From Clostridiales bacterium (GTDB taxonomy: Bacteria; Bacillota; Clostridia; Lachnospirales; Lachnospiraceae): a DNA stretch of 40,857 bases. The stretch is taken from NCBI GenBank assembly GCA_021204025.1, contig JAJQAC010000004.1, positions 1 to 40,857 of the forward strand, in the 5' to 3' direction. The translations under genes and the position numbers were made by a program. This document shows, piece after piece, positions 1-8,634 of the stretch. Under the pieces are notes generated by a model. That model had not been told where the DNA came from, did not search any database, and saw only the letters and a list, made by a program, of their open reading frames with translations. Within the stretch, counting starts at the first letter, position 1. The number at the start of each line of letters is the position of its first letter.

Positions 1-46
1 CAATTTCCTGGTCTGCTGGCATTGTTTTGTCTCAGATTGGCCGTGA

Positions 47-526
47 ATAGTAACAATTAAAGGAAATAGGACGAGAAGCGATCTTGACATTGAACTTTTA
101 GAACGTTTGGAGATGGCCGGTGCGATAGGGATTTCGAATTTGCAGCTTGCCGGTGCCGGAGAGAGCCCCCACAATATTGCCGGAGAGGCGTTATTGAAGT
201 CGTTGGATGAGAGATTTCAATGTCCGGAAGATATTTCGTCAATCGTAGGAGGCCATCACGGGCGTCCGGCGAGCTGGAATACCATCGAAAAACAGCTTAT
301 TGCATATAGGATAAATTATTATCAGACGGAGCATAAGTCAGATTCCCTGTGGCAATTATGGGAGAAGAGCCAGAGGCATATTCTGAACTTGGCACTTGTC
401 CGAGCCGGATTTGAATCAGCCTCAGAGATACCGGTGTTTTCGGTCCCGGGACAGGTACAGGCGCTCGGGTTGCTGACTATGGCAGATTGGATTGCCAGCA
501 ATACGAACTATCATCTACTTGATTAA
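47..526 (+). pseudogene. Cas3 HD-nuclease domain remnant
   Basis: The frame opens after a TGA at 44-46 and ends at a TAA at 524-526; the first usual start is TTG at 107. The translation resembles the second half of the HD nuclease domain of CRISPR-associated Cas3: it has the GGHHGRP histidine pair near residue 48 (counted from TTG) and the late MADWIASN motif near residue 126, which in the family contributes a metal-binding Asp. The first HD motif is absent and no DEAD-box helicase follows, whereas full Cas3 proteins are several times longer. No other cas gene and no repeat-spacer array are visible in the window. I infer a broken type I CRISPR remnant, unlikely to be active. The left window edge is close, but the in-frame stop at 44 argues that the 5' part is lost rather than just cut off. 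A stand-alone Cas3'' of unusual form is less likely. Confidence 0.7.
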
Positions 527-574
527 AGCACCTGAGAAGCACCGGAGCAGACGAAGAACCCGCTCCACATTTAA

Positions 575-709
575 CCTATAGCATTTCCCAAACCAAAAAG
601 CAAGGCTAAGGATATAATTTTAGGAGTAGGAATTTTCCTGATCACGGCAGGAGCCATAAAGCTGATAATTGCACTTATCTTAAGAGCTAGGGGAAGGAAG
701 AACAAATGA
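575..709 (+). pseudogene. Small hydrophobic ORF tail, start codon missing
   Basis: This is an open frame of 44 codons between a TAA at 572-574 and a TGA at 707-709. The translation ends in a single predicted membrane segment (ILGVGIFLITAGAIKLIIAL) followed by a basic tail RARGRKNK. No ATG, GTG or TTG was found in it. Its stop overlaps the ATG of the next gene as ATGA, the arrangement usual for translationally coupled genes, which suggests this was the 3' end of a real gene upstream of the XRE regulator. It may also be chance. No function is assigned. Confidence 0.3.
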
Positions 710-903
710 ACTTTGGAGAAAATTTAAAAAAAGCACGAAAAGCTGCAGGAATACGGCAAGAAGATCTTGCGAAAGAACTAGGGGTTTACGCAAAAGACAT
801 CAGTAGATGGGAGACAGGAGACCGGACGCCGAGTGCTGTGACATTTGGGAAGATATGTCAAATACTCGGAGCATCGGCTGATGAAATACTTGAATTGAAA
901 TGA
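706..903 (+). CDS. XRE-family HTH regulator
   Basis: A 65-aa protein made almost entirely of one Cro/CI-type (HTH_3) DNA-binding domain. Residues 4-60 show the usual pattern: LKKARKAAGIRQEDLAKELG, then the recognition helix region with SRWETGDRTPS, then FGKICQILGASADEIL. The start ATG follows a GGAAGGA ribosome site. Such single-domain proteins usually repress their own or neighbouring genes of mobile elements or toxin systems. Both neighbours are decayed, so its target is unknown. Its stop overlaps the next open frame. Confidence 0.8.
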   Translation: MNFGENLKKARKAAGIRQEDLAKELGVYAKDISRWETGDRTPSAVTFGKICQILGASADEILELK

Positions 904-1196
904 ACATCCGATATGATGGACCGCAGAAAAGGATATTGCGGCCCATCATTGTTTATACACTGTACGGGGGAGAAGGAAAATGTCAGGAGCAGGGTTTGCG
1001 GACGGTGACGCTTTCATTGGGGCGTGAGAAATTTTCCAGTTATCTCTGCAGTGACCGCAGTGCGGTTTCCCGTGAATTGGGGCGCATGAAAAAAGAAAGC
1101 GTGATCTTCCGTTCTCTGTGTTTTGGACGCAATTCTATATGGATTCTTTGTCACGTGCTTTGGATTCTGTTTCAGGGATATAGTATTCCTCAATAA
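900..1196 (+). pseudogene. Crp/Fnr-family HTH remnant
   Basis: This 98-codon frame overlaps the end of the XRE gene. Only about residues 36-70 look like protein: the stretch with LGREKFSSYLCSDRSAVSRE and LGRMKKESVI matches the C-terminal winged helix of Crp/Fnr regulators, which typically reads LADYLxVxRSAxSRELxRMxxEGxI. The cyclic-nucleotide-binding domain that should precede it is absent, and the C-terminal end after residue 70 is unlike the family. I read it as a decayed end of a Crp/Fnr gene joined by chance to an upstream open frame. From 1197 to 1332 I see nothing. Confidence 0.55.
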
Positions 1197-1332
1197 TATG
1201 TTTCATATATCTCCTGATTTTTTGATCTGGGAAACGGCATAATGAATGGCGCGCTGATGTCTGGAAGATATGGTTTGCTGACATTTTGAACCGATCAACA
1301 TAATAATGGTCCTCCGAATGAAATATTTTTAT

Positions 1333-1845
1333 TTATGAATCTTCTTCCGGCCCCGCAAACATATCATCCAGAATCCGCAGCCCTGTACCTGTGCGGAAGA
1401 TCCGCTCCCGTGCGGCCAGGATCGCGCTGCGGGGAGAAGAATCCTCATAAAGATTAACAAGAAAATCTGCTTCCACCAGGATCTGATAGTCCATTCCCTC
1501 AATCTCGGTATAGGTATGGTGATGTCCGATCAGATACTGGATGCGGTTGATTTCCTCATCGGAATATCCGCCGAGTGTGCGAAGAATCTTTTCCGCTTCG
1601 GCAGGTCCTTCAATTTCCTGATAGTGTCCCGCGCTGGATCCGTATTTCTTTTCACTGATGTGGATCCCGATATCATGCAGGATTGCAGCAGATTCAAGGA
1701 TCCGCTGTGTCTGCTGATCGAGCCCCTCCATCTCGCCGATGACCGCGGCCAGGTCATGCACCTTCATAAAATGCTGGATGCGCCGTGTGTCTCCGCAGTC
1801 ATAGTGAATCATTGCTGCCATTAATTTCGCTGTCTGTATATTCAT
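1333..1845 (-). CDS. HD-domain phosphohydrolase
   Basis: A 170-aa protein with an HD metal-dependent phosphohydrolase domain. HDLAAVIGEM near residue 35, the diagnostic AAILHDIGIHISEKKYG near residue 60, GHHHTYTEIEGMDYQILVEA near residue 110 and the Asp of EADFLVN are the likely metal ligands. Family members act on phosphoester or nucleotide substrates; the substrate here is unknown. The ATG at 1845 was chosen because CAGGAGA lies just upstream (1853-1859); the longer frame upstream has no ribosome site. It lies 144 bp downstream of the permease on the same strand and has a plausible promoter of its own in that gap. Confidence 0.85.
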   Translation of the reverse strand: MNIQTAKLMAAMIHYDCGDTRRIQHFMKVHDLAAVIGEMEGLDQQTQRILESAAILHDIGIHISEKKYGSSAGHYQEIEGPAEAEKILRTLGGYSDEEINRIQYLIGHHHTYTEIEGMDYQILVEADFLVNLYEDSSPRSAILAARERIFRTGTGLRILDDMFAGPEEDS

Positions 1846-1902
1846 ACAAATCTCTCCTGAAATATTCTGGTATATTTGATGGAAACGGTTACTTTGCAAA
1901 TC

Positions 1903-1932
1903 AGTATAGCATGATTTGAATGGATCATACAA
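1903..1932 (-). promoter_or_regulatory. Candidate sigma-A promoter for the HD gene
   Basis: Reading leftward, TTGTAT (1927-1932) and TATACT (1903-1908) are separated by 18 bp. The -10 is good, the -35 is partial. It lies about 60 bp before the HD gene start and would let that gene be expressed apart from the permease. Confidence 0.45.
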
Positions 1933-1989
1933 CAGCAAATTTGAATATGAAATTATAAATGATAAAAGAAACGGTGCGTTCCGACGATT

Positions 1990-3375
1990 TTAAATAAACA
2001 GAAAGATCAGCCCCAATCCTGCCAGCACCATACAATAAGGCACGGTCAGCAGCATGGAGCGCATGGGGTTTACTTTTTTGTGAAGCAGGGAAGACACCAG
2101 TCCGGCGATTACAAATGTGTTCAGATCCGCAGGCGGAAGCCCCTGTCCGGCGGCGGCCAGATGTGCGCTGGCAACAGCCGCATGGATATCGCTGACGCCA
2201 ATCGCCGTCCATGCCGGTCCCAGGATCGGCAGCAGGGTTGTCTGGGTGGTACTCTGCGCGCCCATCAGCATGCCGCCCAGTAAAAGAGCGATTGAGCCGC
2301 CAAATTTCAGCGCAAGTGCGCTCAGACCGGACGCCCAGGCGGCAATCGCTTCCATCTGTCCGCCTGCTCGGAAAGCACCGAGGAAGAATCCGGCAAAAAT
2401 CTGAATGATGACGCTGGCCCGGATATTGTAGAGCGAGTTTTTTATCAGAGTTCCGGAATCTGTGCGCAGTTCCTTTGTACAGAGAAAAGCGACAATAATT
2501 GCCACAATCAGCGACAATACGATATTGTTTGTGATTTTTCCCAGAACCGGTATTGCGCTTATCTTTGTATACAAATTGGCATCACCGGCCGGGATTGCTT
2601 TCAGCAGGCTGCCGGTCACGTCGAATTTGATCGCCGGTATACTGTTGAGGGCAACTAACAGAATCAGGATCAGGAGCGGGATCAATCGCGGCCATTCCCG
2701 CTTCAGGATGGTAAACGGCCCCTCTTTGGGAATGAGATGCTGTGGCATCTGGTATTTCTTTCCGATATAAACCTTACACACGAAGGTACTGACCAGTACG
2801 ATCGCGATTGCGACCGTCACATAGCTGATCTGGAGTACCTGATCGGTTGGGATATCTATAATCGAACAGGCCACGTTGACCGCGTTTGAGATAGGAGGCA
2901 TGATAGCGCCGAGTGATCCGCCCGTTACAATAATGGCACAGATCAGATCCGGATCCAGTCCCATATCATCCAGAGCCGGGACAACCAGAAGGCCGATTAC
3001 CGCGCCGACCGCTGCTACTGTGCCAACCAGAGAACCGCCCAGATACATGGCAATCAGAATCGCCAGCACCAGGCCCTGCGGGGTGTGTCCGAATATCGCC
3101 CGCAGCGTATTTAATACCGTATCCATCGCTCCGGATTTGACCTGCAGCGCTGAGAAGACAGAGCCAAAGATCACGATGAATACAATATAAGCCACCTGGT
3201 CCAGACCTTTCAGCCATGCGCTTCCCCAGACAGCCGGCTGATATACGCCGCCTAAGAGCATGGCCAGGATGCCGGAACCGGCAAACGCTACGACAAGATT
3301 TCCCCCGATTACCGGGATCCTTTTTACCGCGCTTACAAGCATTAAAAATAAAACCGGAATAATTACAATTAACAT
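1990..3375 (-). CDS. Multi-TM permease, TRAP large-subunit/ion-transporter type
   Basis: A 461-aa very hydrophobic protein with roughly 11-12 membrane segments. Two internally similar halves carry loop motifs of the ion-transporter superfamily: GGSLGAIMPPISNAVN near residue 155 and the AGQGLPPADLNTFVIAG region near residue 415, resembling the PP-containing re-entrant loops of DctM-type TRAP permeases. No TRAP small subunit or periplasmic binding protein is adjacent, so a stand-alone secondary transporter is more likely. Organic anions are the usual substrates of the superfamily; the one here is unknown. The ATG at 3375 follows an AGGAGG site (3383-3388). It begins 47 bp after the DUF3604 gene and is probably cotranscribed with it. 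Confidence 0.7.
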   Translation of the reverse strand: MLIVIIPVLFLMLVSAVKRIPVIGGNLVVAFAGSGILAMLLGGVYQPAVWGSAWLKGLDQVAYIVFIVIFGSVFSALQVKSGAMDTVLNTLRAIFGHTPQGLVLAILIAMYLGGSLVGTVAAVGAVIGLLVVPALDDMGLDPDLICAIIVTGGSLGAIMPPISNAVNVACSIIDIPTDQVLQISYVTVAIAIVLVSTFVCKVYIGKKYQMPQHLIPKEGPFTILKREWPRLIPLLILILLVALNSIPAIKFDVTGSLLKAIPAGDANLYTKISAIPVLGKITNNIVLSLIVAIIVAFLCTKELRTDSGTLIKNSLYNIRASVIIQIFAGFFLGAFRAGGQMEAIAAWASGLSALALKFGGSIALLLGGMLMGAQSTTQTTLLPILGPAWTAIGVSDIHAAVASAHLAAAGQGLPPADLNTFVIAGLVSSLLHKKVNPMRSMLLTVPYCMVLAGLGLIFLFI

Positions 3376-3422
3376 ATAGATTTCCTCCTGTTCCTCTTTT
3401 GTGATCCGTGTATCGGAACCCT

Positions 3423-5618
3423 TTATCTGCGTGTGAGAAATACCGGCGATGACCAGGCCGCGTTGCCGTTTGCCTGTGTTACTTTCACCCAATAGGCGTG
3501 TTCTCCCACAGCGTCAGGCAATACCAGTTCGCAGTGTGCCTGACAGGCTGCAAGATAATCCTTCTCGCAGATGTCGTCATTATCAAGGGCAAATTCTACC
3601 TTCAGGTTCAGTCCGCCCATTTCCTGTGTGACGGTCTCCCCTGCCAGCAGCCGGGCAAACGGAACTTCGATGGCGCCCCGCAGACTGGAAAATCTCAGTA
3701 TGGTTTCTTCGTTTCCGTCGATATCCAGAATCAGCCCGTCATAGTCGCCGGAAGTGGAGGATGTCCATTTTACATACCGGTCAGAGCAGATCAGGATACC
3801 CTGATCGATCCGGTCAAAGGCGTAGGTTTTTGCGCCGCGGATACATCCCTGATCCACATAGAGCATACCATCCCATTTCGCTGATTTTCCGCGTCCGCGG
3901 TAAACGACGCCGCTCCAGCGCACGCGGATGCGCTTTTTACTTTTGACAAGCAGATCCTGGCGAATGATCGGGTTTTCCCAGTCAAATACGTCTACACTTT
4001 CGATCGGGCTGATGCCCGCAGTCAGGAGATGTAAGGTCTGAGTCCCTTCGACTTCTGCTTCCTGCCCCATCTCCATGCCATTGATATCCAGCTTCAGGAG
4101 AATACGGTCAAACGTTGACGCGTAACAGCGTCGGGCACGAATCGCATCCCAGACTGCCTGTTTTGTCAGACTCTCTGCAAATACACCCGTAAAACCGCTG
4201 CGTACATCAAAAGCGCCGGAAGCGGATTTTCCATGACCGCTGAGCGCATAGGAAAGACCGGGGCGGCAGGTATGATCGTCGCTGGCCGCGATAAAGCCGA
4301 CCTTCAGCCGCTTTTTCATCGCGTCCATGGCAAACCATTCAAAGGTGCCGTGATGGGAGTGGATCTCAATTACCGACGAAAATTCCGGATTCCAATGATC
4401 CAGATTCGCATAGCGTCCGCCGATATGGGGAATTAAAATCACGTCCTTCCGGCCTTTCAGCCATTGATGAAGCTCGGTAACCGGATTTGCGTTGTATTCG
4501 TTGGATACTTCGGTCGCGGTCCAGTTGCTGCTCGGATAATAATGTTCCGTATCTCCGAGGAAAAAGACATTGTGATCGCCGCCCTGAGGCGTTGTCCCGG
4601 ACCATTCATATCCCAGGAAAGCAAGAAATTTTCCCTCTTTGGTATATTCTTTTGATTTTTTCCTGACATTCTGCCAGGTTTCTTCCGAGATTTCAAAATC
4701 ATTTCCCTGCCAGCCGGTAAAGCTGACCGCAGCCTTATCGCGCGCAAAGGTATAATAATCGTCCAGATAGCCAGTGCCCACAGTTTCCCGGGTCTGTCCG
4801 TGCATATCGCCCCAGAATAATGTTTGATACCTTTCTGACTCTGCCAGAGAGGCGTTGCTGAATGCGTGAAAATGGTTTGATTCGTCGGTAAGTTCCAGGT
4901 GCCACACGCCTGCGTTATCGATGCGGCAGCCGTCGATCCGTACCGCTCCGCCATCTTCCTTTTTAAATGTCACAGCTTCTGGGAAACCGCTTCCGGCCAG
5001 TTCCGGAAGATTTAACTTTACGGTACCGTTATATTTGTCTGTGGGATTACCGAATTCGTCCAACGCGCGTACTGTAACGCTGAATTCCTCGCCGCAGTGG
5101 ACGGAACCGGGGACAATCGCCTGGATTTCATGTGGATAACCGGGCACCACCCGTATTTTCAGGCGCTGAGGCATTTCTTCATAGCGGTAGGTTCCGCAGG
5201 GATCCAGAAAGAATCGAAACTCGTGTTCCCGTTCGCAGAAGGACTGAGCCCGCATTCCCAGGCTGCCGTGGCTTCGATCTCCCATAACGATAGTGATGAT
5301 ATCCCCTTTTTTGATGTAGCCGCCGGTGATATCCATACAGATACTGTTGCCGAAAGACCGTTGAAACTTGGCATAGCGAGCTTTGATCACGCAGCTGCCT
5401 GTCGTAGATACTGTGGTATAACCCGGTTCGCCGGGTTCATCAAACTGGGGAGAGTCCCAGTCACTGACGCTTTTCCATGCGAGTACAAGGGAACCCCCAT
5501 CATCGATTCCATACTCTCCGGCTGTAAAAGTAAATGTCCAGGTGGAAAATTCTCCGGCGGTTACATCACATGTCGGCGTCATCCGGACGGTTCCCATGTA
5601 TTCCTGATTTTTTCTCAT
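3423..5618 (-). CDS. DUF3604 PHP-like metallohydrolase
   Basis: A 731-aa cytoplasmic-looking protein without a signal peptide. The N-terminal 250 residues are beta-rich, with an Ig-like segment (VRALDEFGNPTDKYNGTVKL). The core begins at FWGDMHGQT near residue 270, the histidine motif that starts PHP-like domains, and continues with LGYEWSG, LIPHIGGRYAN, IEIHSHHGTFEW and AASDDHTCRPG, all likely metal ligands. DUF3604 proteins have this PHP-like fold, and their substrates are mostly unknown. It lies upstream of a permease on the same strand and is divergent from a LysR regulator, so a regulated uptake-and-hydrolysis unit for a phosphoester or organic compound is an inference. The ATG at 5618 has an AAAGGGA site just upstream. 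Confidence 0.8.
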   Translation of the reverse strand: MRKNQEYMGTVRMTPTCDVTAGEFSTWTFTFTAGEYGIDDGGSLVLAWKSVSDWDSPQFDEPGEPGYTTVSTTGSCVIKARYAKFQRSFGNSICMDITGGYIKKGDIITIVMGDRSHGSLGMRAQSFCEREHEFRFFLDPCGTYRYEEMPQRLKIRVVPGYPHEIQAIVPGSVHCGEEFSVTVRALDEFGNPTDKYNGTVKLNLPELAGSGFPEAVTFKKEDGGAVRIDGCRIDNAGVWHLELTDESNHFHAFSNASLAESERYQTLFWGDMHGQTRETVGTGYLDDYYTFARDKAAVSFTGWQGNDFEISEETWQNVRKKSKEYTKEGKFLAFLGYEWSGTTPQGGDHNVFFLGDTEHYYPSSNWTATEVSNEYNANPVTELHQWLKGRKDVILIPHIGGRYANLDHWNPEFSSVIEIHSHHGTFEWFAMDAMKKRLKVGFIAASDDHTCRPGLSYALSGHGKSASGAFDVRSGFTGVFAESLTKQAVWDAIRARRCYASTFDRILLKLDINGMEMGQEAEVEGTQTLHLLTAGISPIESVDVFDWENPIIRQDLLVKSKKRIRVRWSGVVYRGRGKSAKWDGMLYVDQGCIRGAKTYAFDRIDQGILICSDRYVKWTSSTSGDYDGLILDIDGNEETILRFSSLRGAIEVPFARLLAGETVTQEMGGLNLKVEFALDNDDICEKDYLAACQAHCELVLPDAVGEHAYWVKVTQANGNAAWSSPVFLTRR

Positions 5619-5653
5619 GCTGTTATCCCTTTCTTTTCTTTTTTTGTCATGTT

Positions 5654-5699
5654 ATGATAAAGTTAAATGTGTTGAAATGCCAGAATCCCCTCTTATCAT
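5654..5699. promoter_or_regulatory. Inverted repeat between divergent DUF3604 and lysR
   Basis: ATGATAA (5654-5660) and TTATCAT (5693-5699) are 7-bp inverted arms spaced 32 bp apart in the 100-bp divergent region. A LysR dimer-of-dimers commonly binds such a region and controls both its own gene and the divergent target. The arms do not clearly match T-N11-A, so this is only a candidate operator. Confidence 0.3.
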
Positions 5700-5718
5700 T
5701 CAAAAGGAGAATGTTACA

Positions 5719-6600
5719 ATGAATCTGGAAACATTATATGCTTTTCAAAAAACCGCCTGTCTCGGGCATCTCACCGAAGCGGCGGCACAGCTTAATATTT
5801 CTCAGCCGGCGCTCTCCCGCAGTATTCACGCCCTGGAAAATGAGATCGGCGCACCGCTGTTTGATCGGATCGGCAACCGGATTATCCTGAATGAGAATGG
5901 CAGTGTATTGCTGAAAACGGTAAATAAGATGCTGTCGGATTATGAACAGACGATCGAATCTATCCGTGAGCAAAATCATATGGAAAATAACAGCATCCGG
6001 CTTTGCATCACTTCGGCAGGAGTCCATGTCCCGGAATTAATTCGCGGTTTTAAACAGAGTTTCCCGGATACCATTTTTTATATCTGTTCCGATCTGAAAG
6101 AATTTTCGCGGGAATATCACTTTATGATCGGCTATACCATTGGAAATGCTCTTCCGGAAGGAGCGATCCCTCTGGCTGAGGAGCCTCTTTATTTTTCTGT
6201 CAGTCCCGACAGTCCGTTTGCGGCGAAAACCTCCATCAGGCTGGCCGATACCAGGGACTGTAATTTCCTTTTTACAGCCAGGTCTAACAGCATGTATGAT
6301 ATTCAGCTTTATTATTGTCGCAAGGCCGGTTTTGAGCCGGATATCCGTATGATTTCAGAAAAGACTAATATCATTGAGTCACTGGTTCATATCGACGAGG
6401 GTGTCTGCCTTTTCCCAAAACTGAGTCTGCGCGATGAGGATCTGTACTGTGTCCAGATCCCTGTCTCTGATATGGACTACCGCCGGCTTATTTATATCCA
6501 GCCGAATCGCGTTGTATATCAGACGAATCTTGCCAAGGAGTTTGAGCATTTCTGTATTCGCTTTTTTCGGAACAAAATGGAAACAGGCGATGAGACTTAG
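5719..6600 (+). CDS. LysR-family transcriptional regulator
   Basis: A 293-aa LysR regulator. Residues 1-60 form the winged helix-turn-helix, with FQKTACLGHLTEAAAQLNIS, QPALSRSIHALENEIGAPLF and DRIGNRIILNENG. Residues 90-290 form the periplasmic-binding-like effector domain. The start ATG at 5719 follows AAAGGAGA; a longer frame upstream is ignored because it has no ribosome site and would add residues before a canonical MNLETLYAF start. It is divergent from the DUF3604-permease unit and most likely activates it in response to a small molecule, as is usual for LysR pairs. The effector is unknown. Confidence 0.9.
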   Translation: MNLETLYAFQKTACLGHLTEAAAQLNISQPALSRSIHALENEIGAPLFDRIGNRIILNENGSVLLKTVNKMLSDYEQTIESIREQNHMENNSIRLCITSAGVHVPELIRGFKQSFPDTIFYICSDLKEFSREYHFMIGYTIGNALPEGAIPLAEEPLYFSVSPDSPFAAKTSIRLADTRDCNFLFTARSNSMYDIQLYYCRKAGFEPDIRMISEKTNIIESLVHIDEGVCLFPKLSLRDEDLYCVQIPVSDMDYRRLIYIQPNRVVYQTNLAKEFEHFCIRFFRNKMETGDET

Positions 6601-6616
6601 ACCTCATCGCCTTTAT
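6586..6616 (+). terminator. Terminator overlapping the lysR stop codon
   Basis: GGCGATGAG (6586-6594) pairs perfectly with CTCATCGCC (6603-6611), followed by a short TTTAT. The stem spans the stop codon. The weak T-tract makes termination likely incomplete. Confidence 0.6.
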
Positions 6617-6914
6617 CATCGCTTCACCACTTTATAGTCTTAAATTATTTTAGTCTGATTTGACAGAAATGTAAAATGCAAAAATCGGTGGCAGTATATC
6701 ATTTTTGTTATGAGCGATCATAGACGTCAGTTCTGATATATGGACGGTTTTCTGTCATGATCCTGAGGGAAAGGAAGCCGGAGTAAATCTCGGGAAATGC
6801 TTGAATTCAAAGTGGTTTGATAGTACAATAACATTATCTGACGATATTTGAGCAGAAGAGTTGAGCGTTGATCAAATATCTCAACAAATCAACACCATCA
6901 AGGAGGGTTACAAC
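6601..6914. other. Intergenic region lysR-pgi
   Basis: This 314-bp gap holds the 3' half of the lysR terminator, the pgi promoter at 6801-6829 and an approximately 80-nt leader. The leader contains several short GTTGA/TCAAC complementary runs near 6860-6895, which could form a weak hairpin before the ribosome site. I saw no small gene here. Confidence 0.5.
6801..6829 (+). promoter_or_regulatory. Sigma-A promoter of pgi
   Basis: TTGAAT (6801-6806) and TACAAT (6824-6829) are separated by 17 bp, about 85 bp before the pgi start. Confidence 0.65.
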
Positions 6915-8495
6915 ATGGTTAACTGGAATAATCTGGATACGCTTGCGTCTTATCAGGAGCTTAAACAGGCAAAGCGTGTCAATCTCGTGGAAGCGATGTC
7001 CGGAGAGAGCGGAGCGGAACGGGTAAAGAAGTACAGCGTACCGATGGCTGAGGGGCTTGTCTATAATTACGCTGCGAAGCAGGTGGACGATGAGATTCTG
7101 GCGGATCTGGTAAAGCTGGCCGATGAGGCGCAGCTCGCGGAGAAGTTTGAGGTTCTTTATAATGGGGAAATGGTCAATACCGGTGAGAAACGTCTCGTAC
7201 TGCATCACATGACGCGCGGACAGCTGGGCGAGCCGGTTGAGGCGGACGGTGTGGATAAACGCACGTTCTATACGACTCAGCAGCAGAAGATCGCAGAGTT
7301 TGCCAATAAGGTCCATGCAGGTGAGATTACCAACGCGGCGGGCGAGAAGTTTACAACCGTTGTCCAGATCGGGATCGGGGGAAGCGATCTGGGACCGCGT
7401 GCCATCTATCTGGCTCTGGAGAACTGGGCAAAGAAGCATGATACACTTAAGATGGAAGCAAAGTTTATCAGCAATGTCGATCCGGATGACGCAGCTGCAG
7501 TTCTAAACTCGATCGACGTGGCGCATTCGATCTTCGTGCTGGTATCCAAGTCCGGCACCACGCTGGAGACTCTGACCAATGAATCCTTTGTCAAGGATGC
7601 TCTGAAGAACGCAGGTCTGGACGCGTCTAAGCACATGATCGCGGTTACAAGCGAGACCTCTCCTCTGGCGAAGAGCGCGGATTATCTGGCAGCGTTCTTT
7701 ATGGATGATTATATCGGCGGACGTTATTCATCAAGTTCTGCAGTCGGCGGAGCAGTGCTGTCGCTGGCATTCGGACCGGAGGTATTTGCGGCGTTCCTTG
7801 ACGGTATGGCTGAGGAGGATAAGCTGTGCAAAAATAAAAATGTGCTGGAGAATCCGTCCATGCTGGACGCGCTGATCGGCGTATATGAGCGTAACGTGCT
7901 CGGATATCTGTGTACCGCAGTTCTGCCGTATTCGCAGGCACTCAGCCGTTTCCCGGCTCATTTACAGCAGCTGGATATGGAATCCAACGGCAAGAGCGTG
8001 AACCGCTTTGGCGAGAGAGTCAGCTACGAGACGGGTCCGGTGATCTTCGGCGAGCCGGGGACGAACGGACAGCACTCCTTCTATCAGCTCCTGCATCAGG
8101 GAACCTCGATTGTGCCGCTGCAGTTCATCGGATACCGCAATAACCAGATGGAGACAGATGTTGTGATCCAGGGCAGCACAAGCCAGCAGAAGCTGTGCGC
8201 GAATGTGGCGGCTCAGATCGTAGCATTTGCCTGCGGCAAAGAAGATGAGAACCGCAATAAAAACTTCGAGGGCGGACGTCCTTCCAGTATCATCATCGGC
8301 GACCAGGTCAATCCGCGGACCGTCGGTGCGCTGCTGGCTCACTTTGAGAATAAAGTGATGTTCCAGGGATTTGTCTGGAATGTCAACAGCTTTGACCAGG
8401 AAGGCGTACAGCTGGGCAAACTGCTTGCGAAACGTGTGCTGGCGCATGATACGGACGGAGCGCTGAAGGAGTACAGCGATCTGCTGAATATTTAA
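6915..8495 (+). CDS. pgi: Glucose-6-phosphate isomerase
   Basis: A 526-aa phosphoglucose isomerase, which interconverts glucose 6-phosphate and fructose 6-phosphate in glycolysis and gluconeogenesis. Clear motifs are IGIGGSDLGPRAIYLALENW near residue 155, VLVSKSGTTLETLTNES near residue 212 (the phosphate-binding SIS motif), GGRYSSSSAVGGAVL near residue 270, and the family signature region with QQLDMESNGKS near residue 350 and GEPGTNGQHSFYQLLHQG near residue 375, holding the active-site Glu and His. The length is that of the long form of the enzyme, not the approximately 450-aa form common in Firmicutes. The ATG at 6915 follows AAGGAGGG. It is monocistronic, with its own promoter. Confidence 0.96.
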   Translation: MVNWNNLDTLASYQELKQAKRVNLVEAMSGESGAERVKKYSVPMAEGLVYNYAAKQVDDEILADLVKLADEAQLAEKFEVLYNGEMVNTGEKRLVLHHMTRGQLGEPVEADGVDKRTFYTTQQQKIAEFANKVHAGEITNAAGEKFTTVVQIGIGGSDLGPRAIYLALENWAKKHDTLKMEAKFISNVDPDDAAAVLNSIDVAHSIFVLVSKSGTTLETLTNESFVKDALKNAGLDASKHMIAVTSETSPLAKSADYLAAFFMDDYIGGRYSSSSAVGGAVLSLAFGPEVFAAFLDGMAEEDKLCKNKNVLENPSMLDALIGVYERNVLGYLCTAVLPYSQALSRFPAHLQQLDMESNGKSVNRFGERVSYETGPVIFGEPGTNGQHSFYQLLHQGTSIVPLQFIGYRNNQMETDVVIQGSTSQQKLCANVAAQIVAFACGKEDENRNKNFEGGRPSSIIIGDQVNPRTVGALLAHFENKVMFQGFVWNVNSFDQEGVQLGKLLAKRVLAHDTDGALKEYSDLLNI

Positions 8496-8553
8496 AATAT
8501 GGAAACAGCGGGCTTTTAAAATTAATCCGGAGAAAATCCGTGAAAGGAACGCG

Positions 8554-8585
8554 AAAAAACAGGACTGCCGGTTATCCGGCGGTCC
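8554..8585 (-). terminator. Terminator of the 41-aa membrane protein gene
   Basis: The inverted repeat GGACtGCCGG / CCGGCgGTCC (8562-8585, loop TTAT) is flanked on its left by AAAAAA (8554-8559), so in the leftward transcript it is a GC stem followed by a T-run. Rightward, no T-run follows directly, though it may still slow transcription from pgi. Confidence 0.75.
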
Positions 8586-8634
8586 TGAAATTATGCCCGG
8601 TTTTCTATTTTCTATACAGAAAAACTGAATCAGC

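Noticed and set aside
5097-5657. 186-aa plus-strand frame antisense to the DUF3604 gene
   Set aside because: No ribosome site; the minus-strand gene has clear conserved motifs.
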